From NCBI GenBank assembly GCA_018710885.1, contig DVJA01000043.1, positions 1 to 64,000 on the forward strand: 64,000 bases of DNA, written 5' to 3'. Under the pieces are notes generated by a model. It was not told where the DNA came from. It saw nothing but the letters and a program-made list of their open reading frames with translations, and searched no databases. The translations under genes and the position numbers were made by a program. Source of the stretch: Scatomorpha merdigallinarum. Lineage in GTDB: Bacteria; Bacillota; Clostridia; Oscillospirales; Oscillospiraceae. Shown here one piece after another: positions 1 through 7,871 of this stretch (the first letter of the stretch is position 1; every line of letters begins with the position of its first letter).

Positions 1-1
1 C

Positions 2-70
2 TTCTACAACCACGAGCGCATCCAGCTCAAAACTGGAGAGGCGCCGCTTGCGCAACGCCTCTCCCTCTAA
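2..70 (+). mobile_element. IS3-family transposase, C-terminal fragment
   Basis: The frame entering from the window edge reads FYNHERIQLKTGEAPLAQRL and stops after LSL. The FYNxERIQ...L..TP-like pattern is the typical C-terminal end of the DDE integrase (OrfB) of IS3/IS150 elements. Only the last 22 residues are present because the element continues upstream of base 1. The fragment is followed by a terminal sequence of IS3 type and then by the tail of a response regulator, so the element appears to have inserted into that gene. Assignment rests on motif recognition over a short stretch. Confidence 0.75.
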
Positions 71-97
71 AACTCTTTAGCTCCTACACCAGGGCTC

Positions 98-131
98 TTT
101 TTGTACTGTCCGTATATTCTGGGGCAGTTCA
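98..131 (+). repeat. Probable right terminal repeat of the IS3-family element
   Basis: After the transposase stop come 61 bases ending in GTACTGTCC...GGGGCAGTTCA. IS3-family elements in clostridia end in CA with a GGGxCAGTTCA-like tip, so the element boundary is placed at base 131. The response-regulator frame resumes exactly there. The left end and any target-site duplication lie outside the window, so the boundary is inferred. Confidence 0.55.
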
Positions 132-184
132 AGCCGCGGTACATACAGACCGTCTGGGGCGCGGGCTACAGGTTTAAACCGTAA
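131..184 (+). pseudogene. 3' remnant of an OmpR/PhoB-family response regulator
   Basis: The frame from the IS boundary reads KPRYIQTVWGAGYRFKP followed by TAA. The sequence Y-I-x-T-V-W-G-x-G-Y-R-F is the signature C-terminal strand and wing of the OmpR/PhoB winged-helix DNA-binding domain. Only 17 residues remain, directly abutting the IS end, so the gene is interrupted. The rest of the gene would be upstream of the window. Whether a functional truncated regulator is still made cannot be judged here. Confidence 0.7.
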
Positions 185-199
185 TCGGATGGGATAATT

Positions 200-1060
200 A
201 TGCTCTGGCTTTTCTTCGCTCTTGGCTCTGCGTTCTTTGCGGGCGTAACTGCTATCCTTGCTAAAATCGGAATTGAAAACGTGAATTCCACTCTGGCCAC
301 GGCGGTGCGCACGGTGGTTGTACTCATTTTCTCGTGGCTCATGGTGTTCATAGTGGGCTCTCAGGGTGGAATTGCTGACATCACGGGCCGCACATTGATC
401 TTCATCGTGCTTTCAGGACTTGCCACCGGCGCGTCGTGGCTGTGTTATTTCCGCGCGCTTCAGCTGGGCGATGTGAACAAGGTTGCTCCCATAGACAAAT
501 CCAGCACCGTGCTCACAATACTGCTGGCGTTTATTTTTCTGGGCGAGCCGGTGTCGCTGCCTCAGGGCGTGGGCGTTGTGGCGATTGGCGCGGGTACGCT
601 GCTGATGATATCCAAAAAGGAGACTGCGGGCGAGGTCAAAAGCAACAACTGGCTTATTTATGCCTTGCTGTCGGCCCTGTTTGCGAGTTTGACCAGTATC
701 TTCGGCAAGATAGGAGTTGAAAACGTAGAGTCCAACCTCGGCACTGCCATCCGTACTGTAGTGGTGCTAGTTATGGCCTGGCTGATGGTGTTCATCACCG
801 GCGAGCAGAAGGGCATAAAACACATAAGCCGCCGCAGCTGGCTCTTCCTCATACTCTCCGGCATCGCCACCGGCGCGTCGTGGCTGTGCTATTATCGCGC
901 GCTGCAGGACGGACCTGCGAGCGTTGTGGTGCCGATAGACAAACTCAGCATCCTGGTAACTATTATTTTCTCCGGCGTAGTTCTGCATGAAAAGCTCACG
1001 CGCCGGGCGGCAGTCGGACTGGTACTTATAATCATCGGCACGGGCGCGATGCTGCTGTAA
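200..1060 (+). CDS. EamA/DMT-family transporter, fused tandem duplication
   Basis: This 286-residue integral membrane protein consists of two EamA repeats of about 137 residues, each with roughly five membrane segments. EamA proteins export or exchange small metabolites across the cytoplasmic membrane; the substrate cannot be told. The halves are unusually alike: both contain RTVVVL, WLMVFI and ATGASWLCY(F/Y)RALQ, and the corresponding DNA is nearly identical in places (around 421-460 and 867-905). Clostridia often carry a half-size single-repeat member of about 140 residues, and this gene looks like a head-to-tail fusion of two such copies. It is 20 bases upstream of the flippase gene and probably co-transcribed with it. 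Confidence 0.85.
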   Translation: MLWLFFALGSAFFAGVTAILAKIGIENVNSTLATAVRTVVVLIFSWLMVFIVGSQGGIADITGRTLIFIVLSGLATGASWLCYFRALQLGDVNKVAPIDKSSTVLTILLAFIFLGEPVSLPQGVGVVAIGAGTLLMISKKETAGEVKSNNWLIYALLSALFASLTSIFGKIGVENVESNLGTAIRTVVVLVMAWLMVFITGEQKGIKHISRRSWLFLILSGIATGASWLCYYRALQDGPASVVVPIDKLSILVTIIFSGVVLHEKLTRRAAVGLVLIIIGTGAMLL

Positions 1061-1080
1061 TTTCCCGGAGGTGGATCCAC

Positions 1081-2481
1081 ACGAGTTTATACCGCAGGCT
1101 GATATCTAACACTTTCCTCTTTTCAATTAGCACATTTGGCTCCAAGATACTGCTCTTGCTGCTGACTCCGTTTTATACGAGCATACTGACAGATGCGGAG
1201 TACGGCGTGACTGACCTCATAATGCAGACGGGCAACGTGCTCATACCCATCGTCTCTCTCGGCGTCACAAACGCCATACTGCGTTTCGGACTTGAGAAGG
1301 GTACGGACAACAAGTGCGTTTTCACCACCGGACTGGCGGTAATCCTGCTGGGCGAAATTCTGCTGGCGGCCTTCTATCCCCTGCTACGCGAAGTCGGGCT
1401 CATGGGCGACTATGCAGTACTGCTCTTGCTGTACGTGCTCATGTCCAATTTGCACTCGCTCTTCGGCACAATGGCACAGGCGATGGGCAAGGTGAGAATT
1501 TATGCGGTCAGCGATATTGTCTGCACGGTGCTGCTGGTGGCCTTCAATGTGCTGCTGTTGTCCGTGTTCCGCATGGGTATTGAGGGCTACATCCTCTCCA
1601 ACGTCATTGCCGACGCCCTTGCCGCTGTATTCCTGCTTTTTGTGCTGCGGCTGTGGAACTGTTTCAATCCTGCGTCTATACGCCGCGAGGTGGTGCGAAA
1701 CATGCTGCGCTACTGCCTGCCGCTCATCCCGGCCACGGTCTGTTCGTGGATTATAAACATATCCGATCGCTATTTCATCTCCTACATGCTCGGCGCCGAC
1801 GTCTCCGGACTCTATGCCGTGGCAAACAAAATCTCCACTATTATGCTGACTCTCTCCGGAATATTCACTTCGGCCTGGCAGCTCTCGGCCATGGAAGGAA
1901 GACCCAAGGCCGAGCGTGAACGCTTTTTCTCAAACGTGTACTCGGTCTATGAAGCGGCTTCACTGATAGGCGCGGCGGTGCTGATTGCAGGCTCGCGGCT
2001 CATTATGAGATTCCTCGCTGCCCCGGACTATTTTTCCGCATGGCACTATGCGCCCATCCTGACGCTGGGCACCGCGCTTGGATGCCTTGGTTCGTTTTTT
2101 GCATCGGTGTATATGGTTGAAAAACGCAGTGCCGCCACCTTCGTGACAACCGCCGCCGGCGCGGTCATAAACCTTGCAGGCAATGCGCTGCTCATACCTG
2201 TGTGGGGCGCAATGGGCGCAGCCGTTGCCACATTTGGCAGCTATGTCATAATTTTTGCCGCCCGCGCCGTGCATTCGAGGTCATTGCTGCAGGTTCGTAT
2301 AAATCTGCCGCGTTTCCTGGCGGCAATGGCGGTACTGGTATGGGAGTGCTTCCTGACAGAAAGCATGCTGGTATGGCAGTCTGTTCTCTGCTGCGCAGTA
2401 ATCGCGCTGCTGTATGCAAAGCCAATCCTGAAAGCCGCGCATAGCGGCCTGGCTGAAATTTTTTCGCGCAGGGGTTCTTAA
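1081..2481 (+). CDS. Polysaccharide/oligosaccharide flippase of the MOP (Wzx/MATE-like) superfamily
   Basis: About 466 residues with some 12-14 hydrophobic segments. The opening (LISNTFLFSISTFGSKILLLLLxPFYTSILT) is typical of lipid-linked oligosaccharide flippases such as Wzx or SpoVB relatives, which turn glycolipid intermediates across the membrane. The first canonical start in frame is TTG at 1156, but that would remove the first membrane segment. A strong GGAGGTG site at 1067-1073 is placed 7 bases before ACG at 1081, where the encoded SLYRRLISNT would directly follow a methionine. The start is therefore either a mutated ATG or a non-canonical initiator. The gene ends before a strong terminator. 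Confidence 0.75.
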   Translation, partial: TSLYRRLISNTFLFSISTFGSKILLLLLTPFYTSILTDAEYGVTDLIMQTGNVLIPIVSLGVTNAILRFGLEKGTDNKCVFTTGLAVILLGEILLAAFYPLLREVGLMGDYAVLLLLYVLMSNLHSLFGTMAQAMGKVRIYAVSDIVCTVLLVAFNVLLLSVFRMGIEGYILSNVIADALAAVFLLFVLRLWNCFNPASIRREVVRNMLRYCLPLIPATVCSWIINISDRYFISYMLGADVSGLYAVANKISTIMLTLSGIFTSAWQLSAMEGRPKAERERFFSNVYSVYEAASLIGAAVLIAGSRLIMRFLAAPDYFSAWHYAPILTLGTALGCLGSFFASVYMVEKRSAATFVTTAAGAVINLAGNALLIPVWGAMGAAVATFGSYVIIFAARAVHSRSLLQVRINLPRFLAAMAVLVWECFLTESMLVWQSVLCCAVIALLYAKPILKAAHSGLAEIFSRRGS

Positions 2482-2529
2482 CGATGTCTGTGTGTTCAAA
2501 GATGTCAGGGACCGGCGATTATTCAGTTC

Positions 2530-2547
2530 GCGGCCGTGTGAGGCCGC
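2530..2547. repeat. Short GC-rich inverted repeat
   Basis: GCGGCC and GGCCGC form a perfect 6-bp stem around GTGTGA in the space after the flippase gene. There is no T-run, so it is not a terminator by itself. It may be folded RNA structure in the 3' untranslated region. Apart from this hairpin and the terminator that follows, nothing was recognised between 2482 and 2752. Confidence 0.3.
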
Positions 2548-2581
2548 CTGTGAATGTACAACCTGATAATTGCCCTGGTCT

Positions 2582-2614
2582 TGCGGGAGTGTTCGACACT
2601 CCCGCAATTTTTTT
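2582..2614 (+). terminator. Rho-independent terminator after the flippase gene
   Basis: A perfect 10-bp stem TGCGGGAGTG / CACTCCCGCA with a 5-base loop is followed by seven T residues. It closes the EamA-flippase unit. Confidence 0.9.
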
Positions 2615-2752
2615 ATAAAGGGGCGCAAACTAAAGGATCGCAGGCGTATGGCAGCCGAGTTTACTCGCAGTTTATAATTTCTTTATCGCAGGTTTAACGC
2701 CTTGCTATATCTTGAAACTCCTGAAACAATACGAGATAGGAGCACTCCCTGG

Positions 2753-3328
2753 ATGCAAACCAAAACTCATCTGGCTCTGGGACACTATTTGCTGGCCAAG
2801 GAACCTGATTACAGCCTGCACAGATATTCGGGACTTTTCCTGATGGGGTGCATGGAGCCGGACTACAACCTGGCTACGTACCTGCGCGGGCTGAAAGGAC
2901 ACGGAGTATTTCATGGGCACAATGCCGCCAACTCTTTCGCTTATGTGTCCGGTTGCCTTGACTCATTTGAAGAATCTGGACCGCACTCAGGCTGGGACTA
3001 CTTCCGTCTGGGCGCAATGTTCCACTATGTCGCAGATGCGTTCACCGGACCGCACAATGAATTCTGGACGGGGAACATCGTAAGCCATGCCGTATACGAA
3101 CTGAAGCTGCACGATGTGTTTGTGAGAGAATTGGATAAACAGGATGGATATGTGCCGGACTGGATGGAGGAGGTGTCTCTGCTGGAGTATTTTGAAGCGG
3201 AGCATAAACGCTACTGTGAGTCGGAAAAAGGGCTTCACACCGACAGCCGGTACATAGTGAAGGTCTGCTCGACCCTGCTGCGTGCAGTTCTGGACAAGGA
3301 CCGGGAACACGGCAAGCCCGTGGAATAA
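2753..3328 (+). CDS. Zinc-dependent phospholipase C-like domain protein
   Basis: This 191-residue protein begins MQTKTHLALGHYLL and is rich in conserved histidines and acidic residues placed as in the Zn_dep_PLPC family (early TH..LG.., MEPD, GH..FHGHN, FHYVADAFTGPHN). Such proteins are metal-dependent phospholipase C relatives whose substrates are mostly unknown. No signal peptide is visible, so it is probably cytosolic. The ATG at 2753 was chosen because AGGAG sits ten bases upstream and the family starts here. It lies 18 bases before a PAP2 phosphatase gene; the pair would be consistent with handling of phospholipid head groups or prenyl phosphates, which is inference. Confidence 0.7.
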   Translation: MQTKTHLALGHYLLAKEPDYSLHRYSGLFLMGCMEPDYNLATYLRGLKGHGVFHGHNAANSFAYVSGCLDSFEESGPHSGWDYFRLGAMFHYVADAFTGPHNEFWTGNIVSHAVYELKLHDVFVRELDKQDGYVPDWMEEVSLLEYFEAEHKRYCESEKGLHTDSRYIVKVCSTLLRAVLDKDREHGKPVE

Positions 3329-3346
3329 AAGAAAAGGAGGTGCCGC

Positions 3347-3904
3347 ATGAGCATTGACTGGCATGTACTCAACTGGATACAGGATTATTTGCGCTGCGGT
3401 TTTTTGGACGTTTTGATGCCGTTTATAAGCGCACTTGGCAACGGGGGCGCTATATGGCTGGTTACAGCTGCCGTGCTGCTGTGCTTCAAAAAATACCGCA
3501 GGCATGGAGTGCTGCTGCTAATCGGGCTGGCGGCGGGCGTGCTGATAGGAAACATCGGCCTTAAGAACATTATTGCCAGGCCGCGGCCCTGCTGGTTGGA
3601 CACAACAGTGCAGCTCCTCATACAGAATCCGGGCGACTATTCATTCCCGTCGGGGCACACGCTGTCATCAACCATTGCGGCGGCTATACTAACATCAGCA
3701 AACCGAAGGTTCGGATACATCGCTATTCCGTTGGCGGCGTTGATTGCGTTCTCGCGCCTGTACCTGTTTGTGCACTTCCCCAGCGACGTCCTCGGAGCTG
3801 TATGCATAGGGCTGCTGGTGGTATTTGTCGTGCTGTGCTTTGGAGGCAGGATCATGGACCGGGCATGTGAAAGGCTCAAGGCAAAAATGGGGGGCGGGCA
3901 ATAA
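3347..3904 (+). CDS. PAP2-family membrane phosphatase
   Basis: 185 residues with about five or six membrane segments. All three phosphatidic-acid-phosphatase motifs are visible: K-x6-RP (KNIIARPRP), PSGH (SFPSGHT) and SR-x5-H-x3-D (SRLYLFVHFPSD). Proteins of this family dephosphorylate lipid phosphates such as undecaprenyl pyrophosphate or phosphatidic acid at the outer membrane face. The start has a consensus AAAGGAGGTG site. Its stop codon lies inside the loop of a bidirectional terminator hairpin. Confidence 0.9.
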   Translation: MSIDWHVLNWIQDYLRCGFLDVLMPFISALGNGGAIWLVTAAVLLCFKKYRRHGVLLLIGLAAGVLIGNIGLKNIIARPRPCWLDTTVQLLIQNPGDYSFPSGHTLSSTIAAAILTSANRRFGYIAIPLAALIAFSRLYLFVHFPSDVLGAVCIGLLVVFVVLCFGGRIMDRACERLKAKMGGGQ

Positions 3905-3922
3905 AGCCCGCCCTCCATTTTT
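3884..3922. terminator. Bidirectional terminator between convergent genes
   Basis: Stem of about 16 bp (AAAATGGGGGGCGGGC paired with GCCCGCCCTCCATTTT), with runs of T on both strands. It serves the PAP2 gene on + and the 81-residue membrane protein gene on minus, whose coding ends overlap it. Confidence 0.85.
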
Positions 3923-4166
3923 ATCTTCTATGAGTGTGCCCGTGGGACTGACGCACCTCCGGTTTCGGCATCCGTGACACTATGCATATGACAGAGCTCA
4001 AGCTGCTCAGCACGCAGAGCGCGATAAGCAGTACGGTTGAGCTCGGGGTTGAAAGAAATCCCATCAGCGGATTGTACAAGTCCAGGACAATAAAGGCGAG
4101 AAATACAAGGGCGAGTACAATTATTGCATGAGGAACGATGCTGTAAAGCTTTTTTATAAAATTCAT
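3921..4166 (-). CDS. Small two-helix membrane protein, function unknown
   Basis: 81 residues with two hydrophobic segments (about residues 10-30 and 42-63) separated by a short loop and followed by a charged, histidine-rich tail ending SHGHTHRR. It is not recognised as a member of a named family. The gene begins 3 bases after the stop of the phosphodiester glycosidase reading frame, so it belongs to the same minus-strand operon as the GT2-GtrA gene. It could be a membrane accessory protein of that pathway; this rests only on position. Confidence 0.65.
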   Translation of the reverse strand: MNFIKKLYSIVPHAIIVLALVFLAFIVLDLYNPLMGFLSTPSSTVLLIALCVLSSLSSVICIVSRMPKPEVRQSHGHTHRR

Positions 4167-4169
4167 ATT

Positions 4170-5245
4170 TTACGCCTCCGGCTCACAGATGAAAATTCCG
4201 TCGCTTATATCTTTACTGGGTCGGTAAGGTTTGCTTATGACGTTGGCATCACGGGTCATAAAGGCACAGTGGCCGCCATCCAGATTGTAAGCTGCCTTGC
4301 AGCCCAGATCTGCGAACAGCTGGGACATCTCCTCGAGGAACATGCCGCGTGAGAGGCCCGGCTGACGCCCGTCAACAACCAGCAGGCAGTAGTGGCCGGG
4401 CTCATAATAGCCTATGGCCGTTCTCGGATGGCTTTCCCTTATATAGTCCCAGGTAAGAAAATCAGTCTTTGCGTTGCCTTCGGCGTCCAGCAGGCTGGGA
4501 CCGAACACCCAGCTCTGCCAGGCCGCGTTGGCGATAAGCTGATTGGGGTCCAGCTCATCCGGGCTGTATATTTTCATGGTGCCGTCCCTGAACAGCACAC
4601 AGGTTTCGTCGGTGGTCGGCTGAGCGCGGTAGACTATGCCGTTGCGGATTATGGTGCCGTTGTTATAGTGACGGTTGTTGCTGTAGGAGTCGCCGTTTAC
4701 GGCCAAAATGGATTTCATACGCTCTGACATGGAGCTGAGAGTCTCATAGAAACCAACTCCGTATGTGTCCTGAGCAAAAGCGGTTCTAAGGCAGGAGATA
4801 TCTCTTACATATATATCCGCAAGTGTGTAATAGATTTGCGTGCCGTATTTTGAATGCTTGCCGTTGCTGGTGAGGTCTATAGTTTCGCTGTCATAGCTGT
4901 GCTGGGTTATCTCCACGGATATGTTGGGGCTTTTATACACAGTGTCGGTGGAGACTACGGTGTCGGAAAACTTGTCCTGAAACTTTTGACCCCAGTCGCT
5001 GCTGCCGGACGCTGTAGTGTCGCCGGCAGATTGCTGCCCGCTGCCGGTGACAGGCAGCGGCAGCGTTTGTACATCTGTTGTCGAGGCGTTCAGGGCAGAC
5101 AGACGGTGTGGTATGCGGTAATTGACCAGATAGTCCCCGCCCACTATGAATCCGGCCGCAGTATATCAAACAAAAATAGCAGCAAAAGCCTGCGTACTGC
5201 GGCGCGTTTATGCTGCCGTGCGGTGTGTGCCTGCATGTGCTGCAT
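4170..5245 (-). pseudogene. Phosphodiester glycosidase (NAGPA-domain) family protein, frameshifted in the membrane anchor
   Basis: The C-terminal part carries NAGPA-domain landmarks: HYNNGTIIRNG, RTAIGY, VVDGRQPGLSRG and NLDGG. This domain removes phosphodiester-linked sugars; clostridial members are membrane-anchored and act outside the cell, often beside GT2-GtrA enzymes as here. A start at 5245 (AAAGGGGG site, overlapping the upstream gene by 38 bases) gives MQHMQAHTARQHKRAAVRRLLLLFLFDIL. The matching continuation AAGFIVGGDYLVNY lies in another frame, so one base appears lost near 5158-5163. A GTG at 5144 could reinitiate but would give a protein without its anchor. Confidence 0.75.
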
Positions 5246-6326
5246 CAGTATCGCCCCCTTTCGCAGACATCGGTCGGGTAAAAATAAGTCTGGACTGTAC
5301 GAAGTAGCTCAGCACGAACAGGATTAGTTCGCACAGCAGTTTGGATGCAGGAGAGGGGATGCCGGCGCCGGTGAACAGGGCGAGCAGCAGGCTGTTGGCC
5401 AGCAGTATGAGGACGGCAAGCGCGGCGTATTTTGGCAGCGTTGTGACCGCCGGGGCGCGGTCGTGAAACACGGATCTGGCATTCAGCGTGTAGTTTAGCG
5501 ACGCGCTGCCTATGCGTGCAATTACATTGCTTACAATTACAAACACGGCGCCAGCAGGAAAGACGGCCGTCAGGAGCAGGAACAGCAGATAGTCGGCGCA
5601 GAAGCTTATCAATGAAGCTGAGGCAAACTTGAAAATACGGCTGTATATGCGTATGGAATCCCGGAGCCCGTTGAAGTGAGAACTCGAATTCTGGCTGTCA
5701 AGATACACTGTAGTTATTGGGATTTCAATAATCGGAATCCCGCTGCGTCCGCAGCGCAGCAAAACGTTCATCTCATATTCGTAGCGTTCCCCGTCGGTCT
5801 CCAGAATGAAACCCAACAGACTGCGGTCAAAAGCGCGCAGCCCGGTTTGCGTGTCCTGCACTTTGGTGCGCGCCGTCACGGAAAACACCCAGCGGGTTAT
5901 GGTGTTCCCCAGCCTGGACCTGATTGGGACTTCACCGTCAAAGCTCCTGGACCCGAGCACAAGTGAGCCCGGATTGAGCCACGCGCACTGCGCCACATGT
6001 TCCATATCGTCAATAAGATGCTGGCCATCGGCGTCCATTGTGATTATGCAGCCGGCGTCGGGCATCCAGTCGCTTATATATTTGAATGCGGTTTTCAGCG
6101 CCGCGCCTTTGCCCTCGTTGTGCGTGTGGTGCATCAGCACTGTCCGTGGATCGAGCAGGTCCCATATGTGGCAGAAGCTGTCTCCGCTGCCGTCGTCTAC
6201 GACTATCACTTTGTAGTCTGCATTTATGAGAGACTGCACAAGCTGTATCAAGCAGGGTGACGGTTCGTATGCCGGTATGACTACGGCACTGTACCGGTTT
6301 AGTGAAGCAGGCAAATTATCTTCCAT
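5208..6326 (-). CDS. Bifunctional GT2 glycosyltransferase / GtrA-like membrane protein
   Basis: 372 residues. The first 230 form a dolichol-phosphate-sugar-synthase-like GT-A domain (VVIPAYEPS, VVDDGSGD, MDADGQH, GSRSF, QTGLRAF). The rest is a four-helix GtrA-like domain (about 235-350) thought to help move the lipid-linked sugar across the membrane. The enzyme would load a sugar on undecaprenyl phosphate for decoration of surface glycopolymers. The start has AAAGGAGGT eight bases upstream. It is the first gene of a minus-strand operon with the phosphodiester glycosidase and an 81-residue membrane protein. Confidence 0.88.
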   Translation of the reverse strand: MEDNLPASLNRYSAVVIPAYEPSPCLIQLVQSLINADYKVIVVDDGSGDSFCHIWDLLDPRTVLMHHTHNEGKGAALKTAFKYISDWMPDAGCIITMDADGQHLIDDMEHVAQCAWLNPGSLVLGSRSFDGEVPIRSRLGNTITRWVFSVTARTKVQDTQTGLRAFDRSLLGFILETDGERYEYEMNVLLRCGRSGIPIIEIPITTVYLDSQNSSSHFNGLRDSIRIYSRIFKFASASLISFCADYLLFLLLTAVFPAGAVFVIVSNVIARIGSASLNYTLNARSVFHDRAPAVTTLPKYAALAVLILLANSLLLALFTGAGIPSPASKLLCELILFVLSYFVQSRLIFTRPMSAKGGDTDAAHAGTHRTAA

Positions 6327-6421
6327 AGCTTTTTACCTCCTTTTGTTTTATGAGCAGAGCATACTGCAGGGAAATGAGATGTTCGTGAAGGCTAAATGAG
6401 CTTTTCTCATAATTTGGGGAC

Positions 6422-6452
6422 AAAAAATGAGGGAGCGGCGAGAGCCGCTCCC
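6422..6452 (-). terminator. Rho-independent terminator of the PepSY gene
   Basis: A perfect 9-bp stem GGGAGCGGC/GCCGCTCCC around GAGA, followed on the minus strand by six T residues. It lies about 130 bases after the PepSY stop codon. The rest of the interval 6327-6579 shows no gene. Confidence 0.85.
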
Positions 6453-6579
6453 TATGAGTGGGAAGGTGAAAATGAAGTGACCAGCTATATTATATTGTGA
6501 AAAAGAGGGGGTATTTAAAGGAGAATCGAAATAAAAACGAAACGTTTGACAACATGCTATTTATTTTTGAGGGGGAATA

Positions 6580-7005
6580 TCAGCCTTCATTCTCGCCTTC
6601 TGACTCGGCCATTATTGTGCCGTCGCCGGCATTGACTTCAACCTCAAGGGTCCCGCCGCTCGGGTCAGAGCCTTTGAGCTCATAGGCGATTACACCGTTT
6701 TCGCTGTCCAGCTCTTCTACCGTGAAGGTATAGCCTGGGTTTGCAGCTTCGGCAATGGATACGGCCTCGGCCTCTGTGACCTCGGCTTCGCTGGCAAGTA
6801 CGGCTTTGTCGGCATCGCTCTCGTCGTCAGGGACAACGGGTGCGCTGTTCACGTTGCCCTGGACACACTGCGTTTGAGGCGCCTGGGGTGGGGGAGAGCC
6901 GCTGCCCGCACCGGCTGCAAGAGCGGTGGTACCGATTGCTCCAGACAGCAGAAGCACCAGCGCCAGAAAGCCGGCAATTGTTCTCATGTTTGCCTTAATA
7001 AGCAT
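6580..7005 (-). CDS. Exported PepSY-domain protein
   Basis: 141 residues. A signal peptide (MRTIAGFLALVLLLSGAIG...ALAA) is followed by a Gly/Ser/Pro/Gln linker and one PepSY domain (about residues 80-135: EVTEAEAVSIAEAANPGYTFTVEELDSE...IAYEL). PepSY proteins act outside the membrane, often as inhibitors of proteases or partners of sensor kinases. The gene is divergent from a response regulator-histidine kinase pair, a frequent arrangement in clostridia, and may be controlled by it. ATG 7005 has AAAGGAGG only 3 bases away; ATG 6987 is the alternative start. Confidence 0.75.
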   Translation of the reverse strand: MLIKANMRTIAGFLALVLLLSGAIGTTALAAGAGSGSPPPQAPQTQCVQGNVNSAPVVPDDESDADKAVLASEAEVTEAEAVSIAEAANPGYTFTVEELDSENGVIAYELKGSDPSGGTLEVEVNAGDGTIMAESEGENEG

Positions 7006-7195
7006 CAGCCTCCTTTGCATTTCGAAGCAGATATGTGTTTCCTGCTCCGTGGCTATAATATCGCAAACCAGCATGAGAATGTGATGAAGGGAAAATGAGG
7101 TTTTATCATATTTGCAGCTGAGTGCAATTCTCATCCAATTATCATTTTGGGCCGCTATGCTCTATACACAATTTAAAACCAAAGAAGGGATAATC

Positions 7196-7871
7196 TTGCG
7201 CATACTCATCATTGAAGACGATATACAGCTGAACAATATTATTTCCAAGCATCTGCGCGAGGCCGGATATGCGGTAGACTGCTGCTTTGATGGAGAGAAT
7301 GGTCTCTACTATATGGAATCCACCGAATACGACTGCGTGATACTGGACTGGATGCTTCCAAAAAGGGACGGATTGTCCGTACTGCGTTCGTATCACGGCC
7401 ACAGCCGCTGCGCACCGGTACTGATGCTCACTGCCCGCGACGCTGTCACCGATCGCGTAGTAGGCCTGGACGCGGGGGCAGACGACCACCCCCTTTTCCT
7501 TTGACGAATTGCTGGCCCGTGTGCGCGCAATGCTGCGGCGCAGGGGAGAGATAAGGCAAAATGTCCTGTCCCTTGCGGACTTGAGCATGGACACAACTGC
7601 ACATACAGTGACCCGGGCGGGAAAACGTATAACCCTGACCTCGCGTGAATATGCCCTGCTGGAGTATCTGCTGAGGAATCAGGGCATTATCCAAACCCGC
7701 AGCCAGATTTCTGACCACGTCTGGAATTACGATTTTGAATATGACTCCAACGTAGTAGATGTGTACGTCCGCTATCTGCGCAACAAGATAGACCGGGACT
7801 TTGACCCTCCGCTTATACATACCATCCGTGGGTTCGGCTATTTCATGAGGCTGGAAGATGAAAAAGCTTAA
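7196..7871 (+). pseudogene. OmpR-family response regulator with internal deletion and frameshift
   Basis: The receiver domain begins ILIIEDD at a TTG start (GAAGGGA site) and contains the phosphoacceptor region CVILDWMLPKRDG. It reaches GLDAGADD at 7486 and then stops at 7504. The winged-helix part resumes one frame later as PFSFDELLARVRAML and runs to GFGYFMR at 7871. Family members read GADDYLxKPF here; only four bases stand where twelve are expected. The net loss of 8 bases removes the conserved receiver lysine as well as shifting the frame. The kinase downstream is intact and overlaps the 3' end by 14 bases. Confidence 0.85.

Noticed and set aside
7481..7509. Programmed frameshift at CCCCCTTTT in the response regulator
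   Set aside because: A slip would restore the frame but still lack the conserved YLxK segment including the essential lysine; deletion explains it better.
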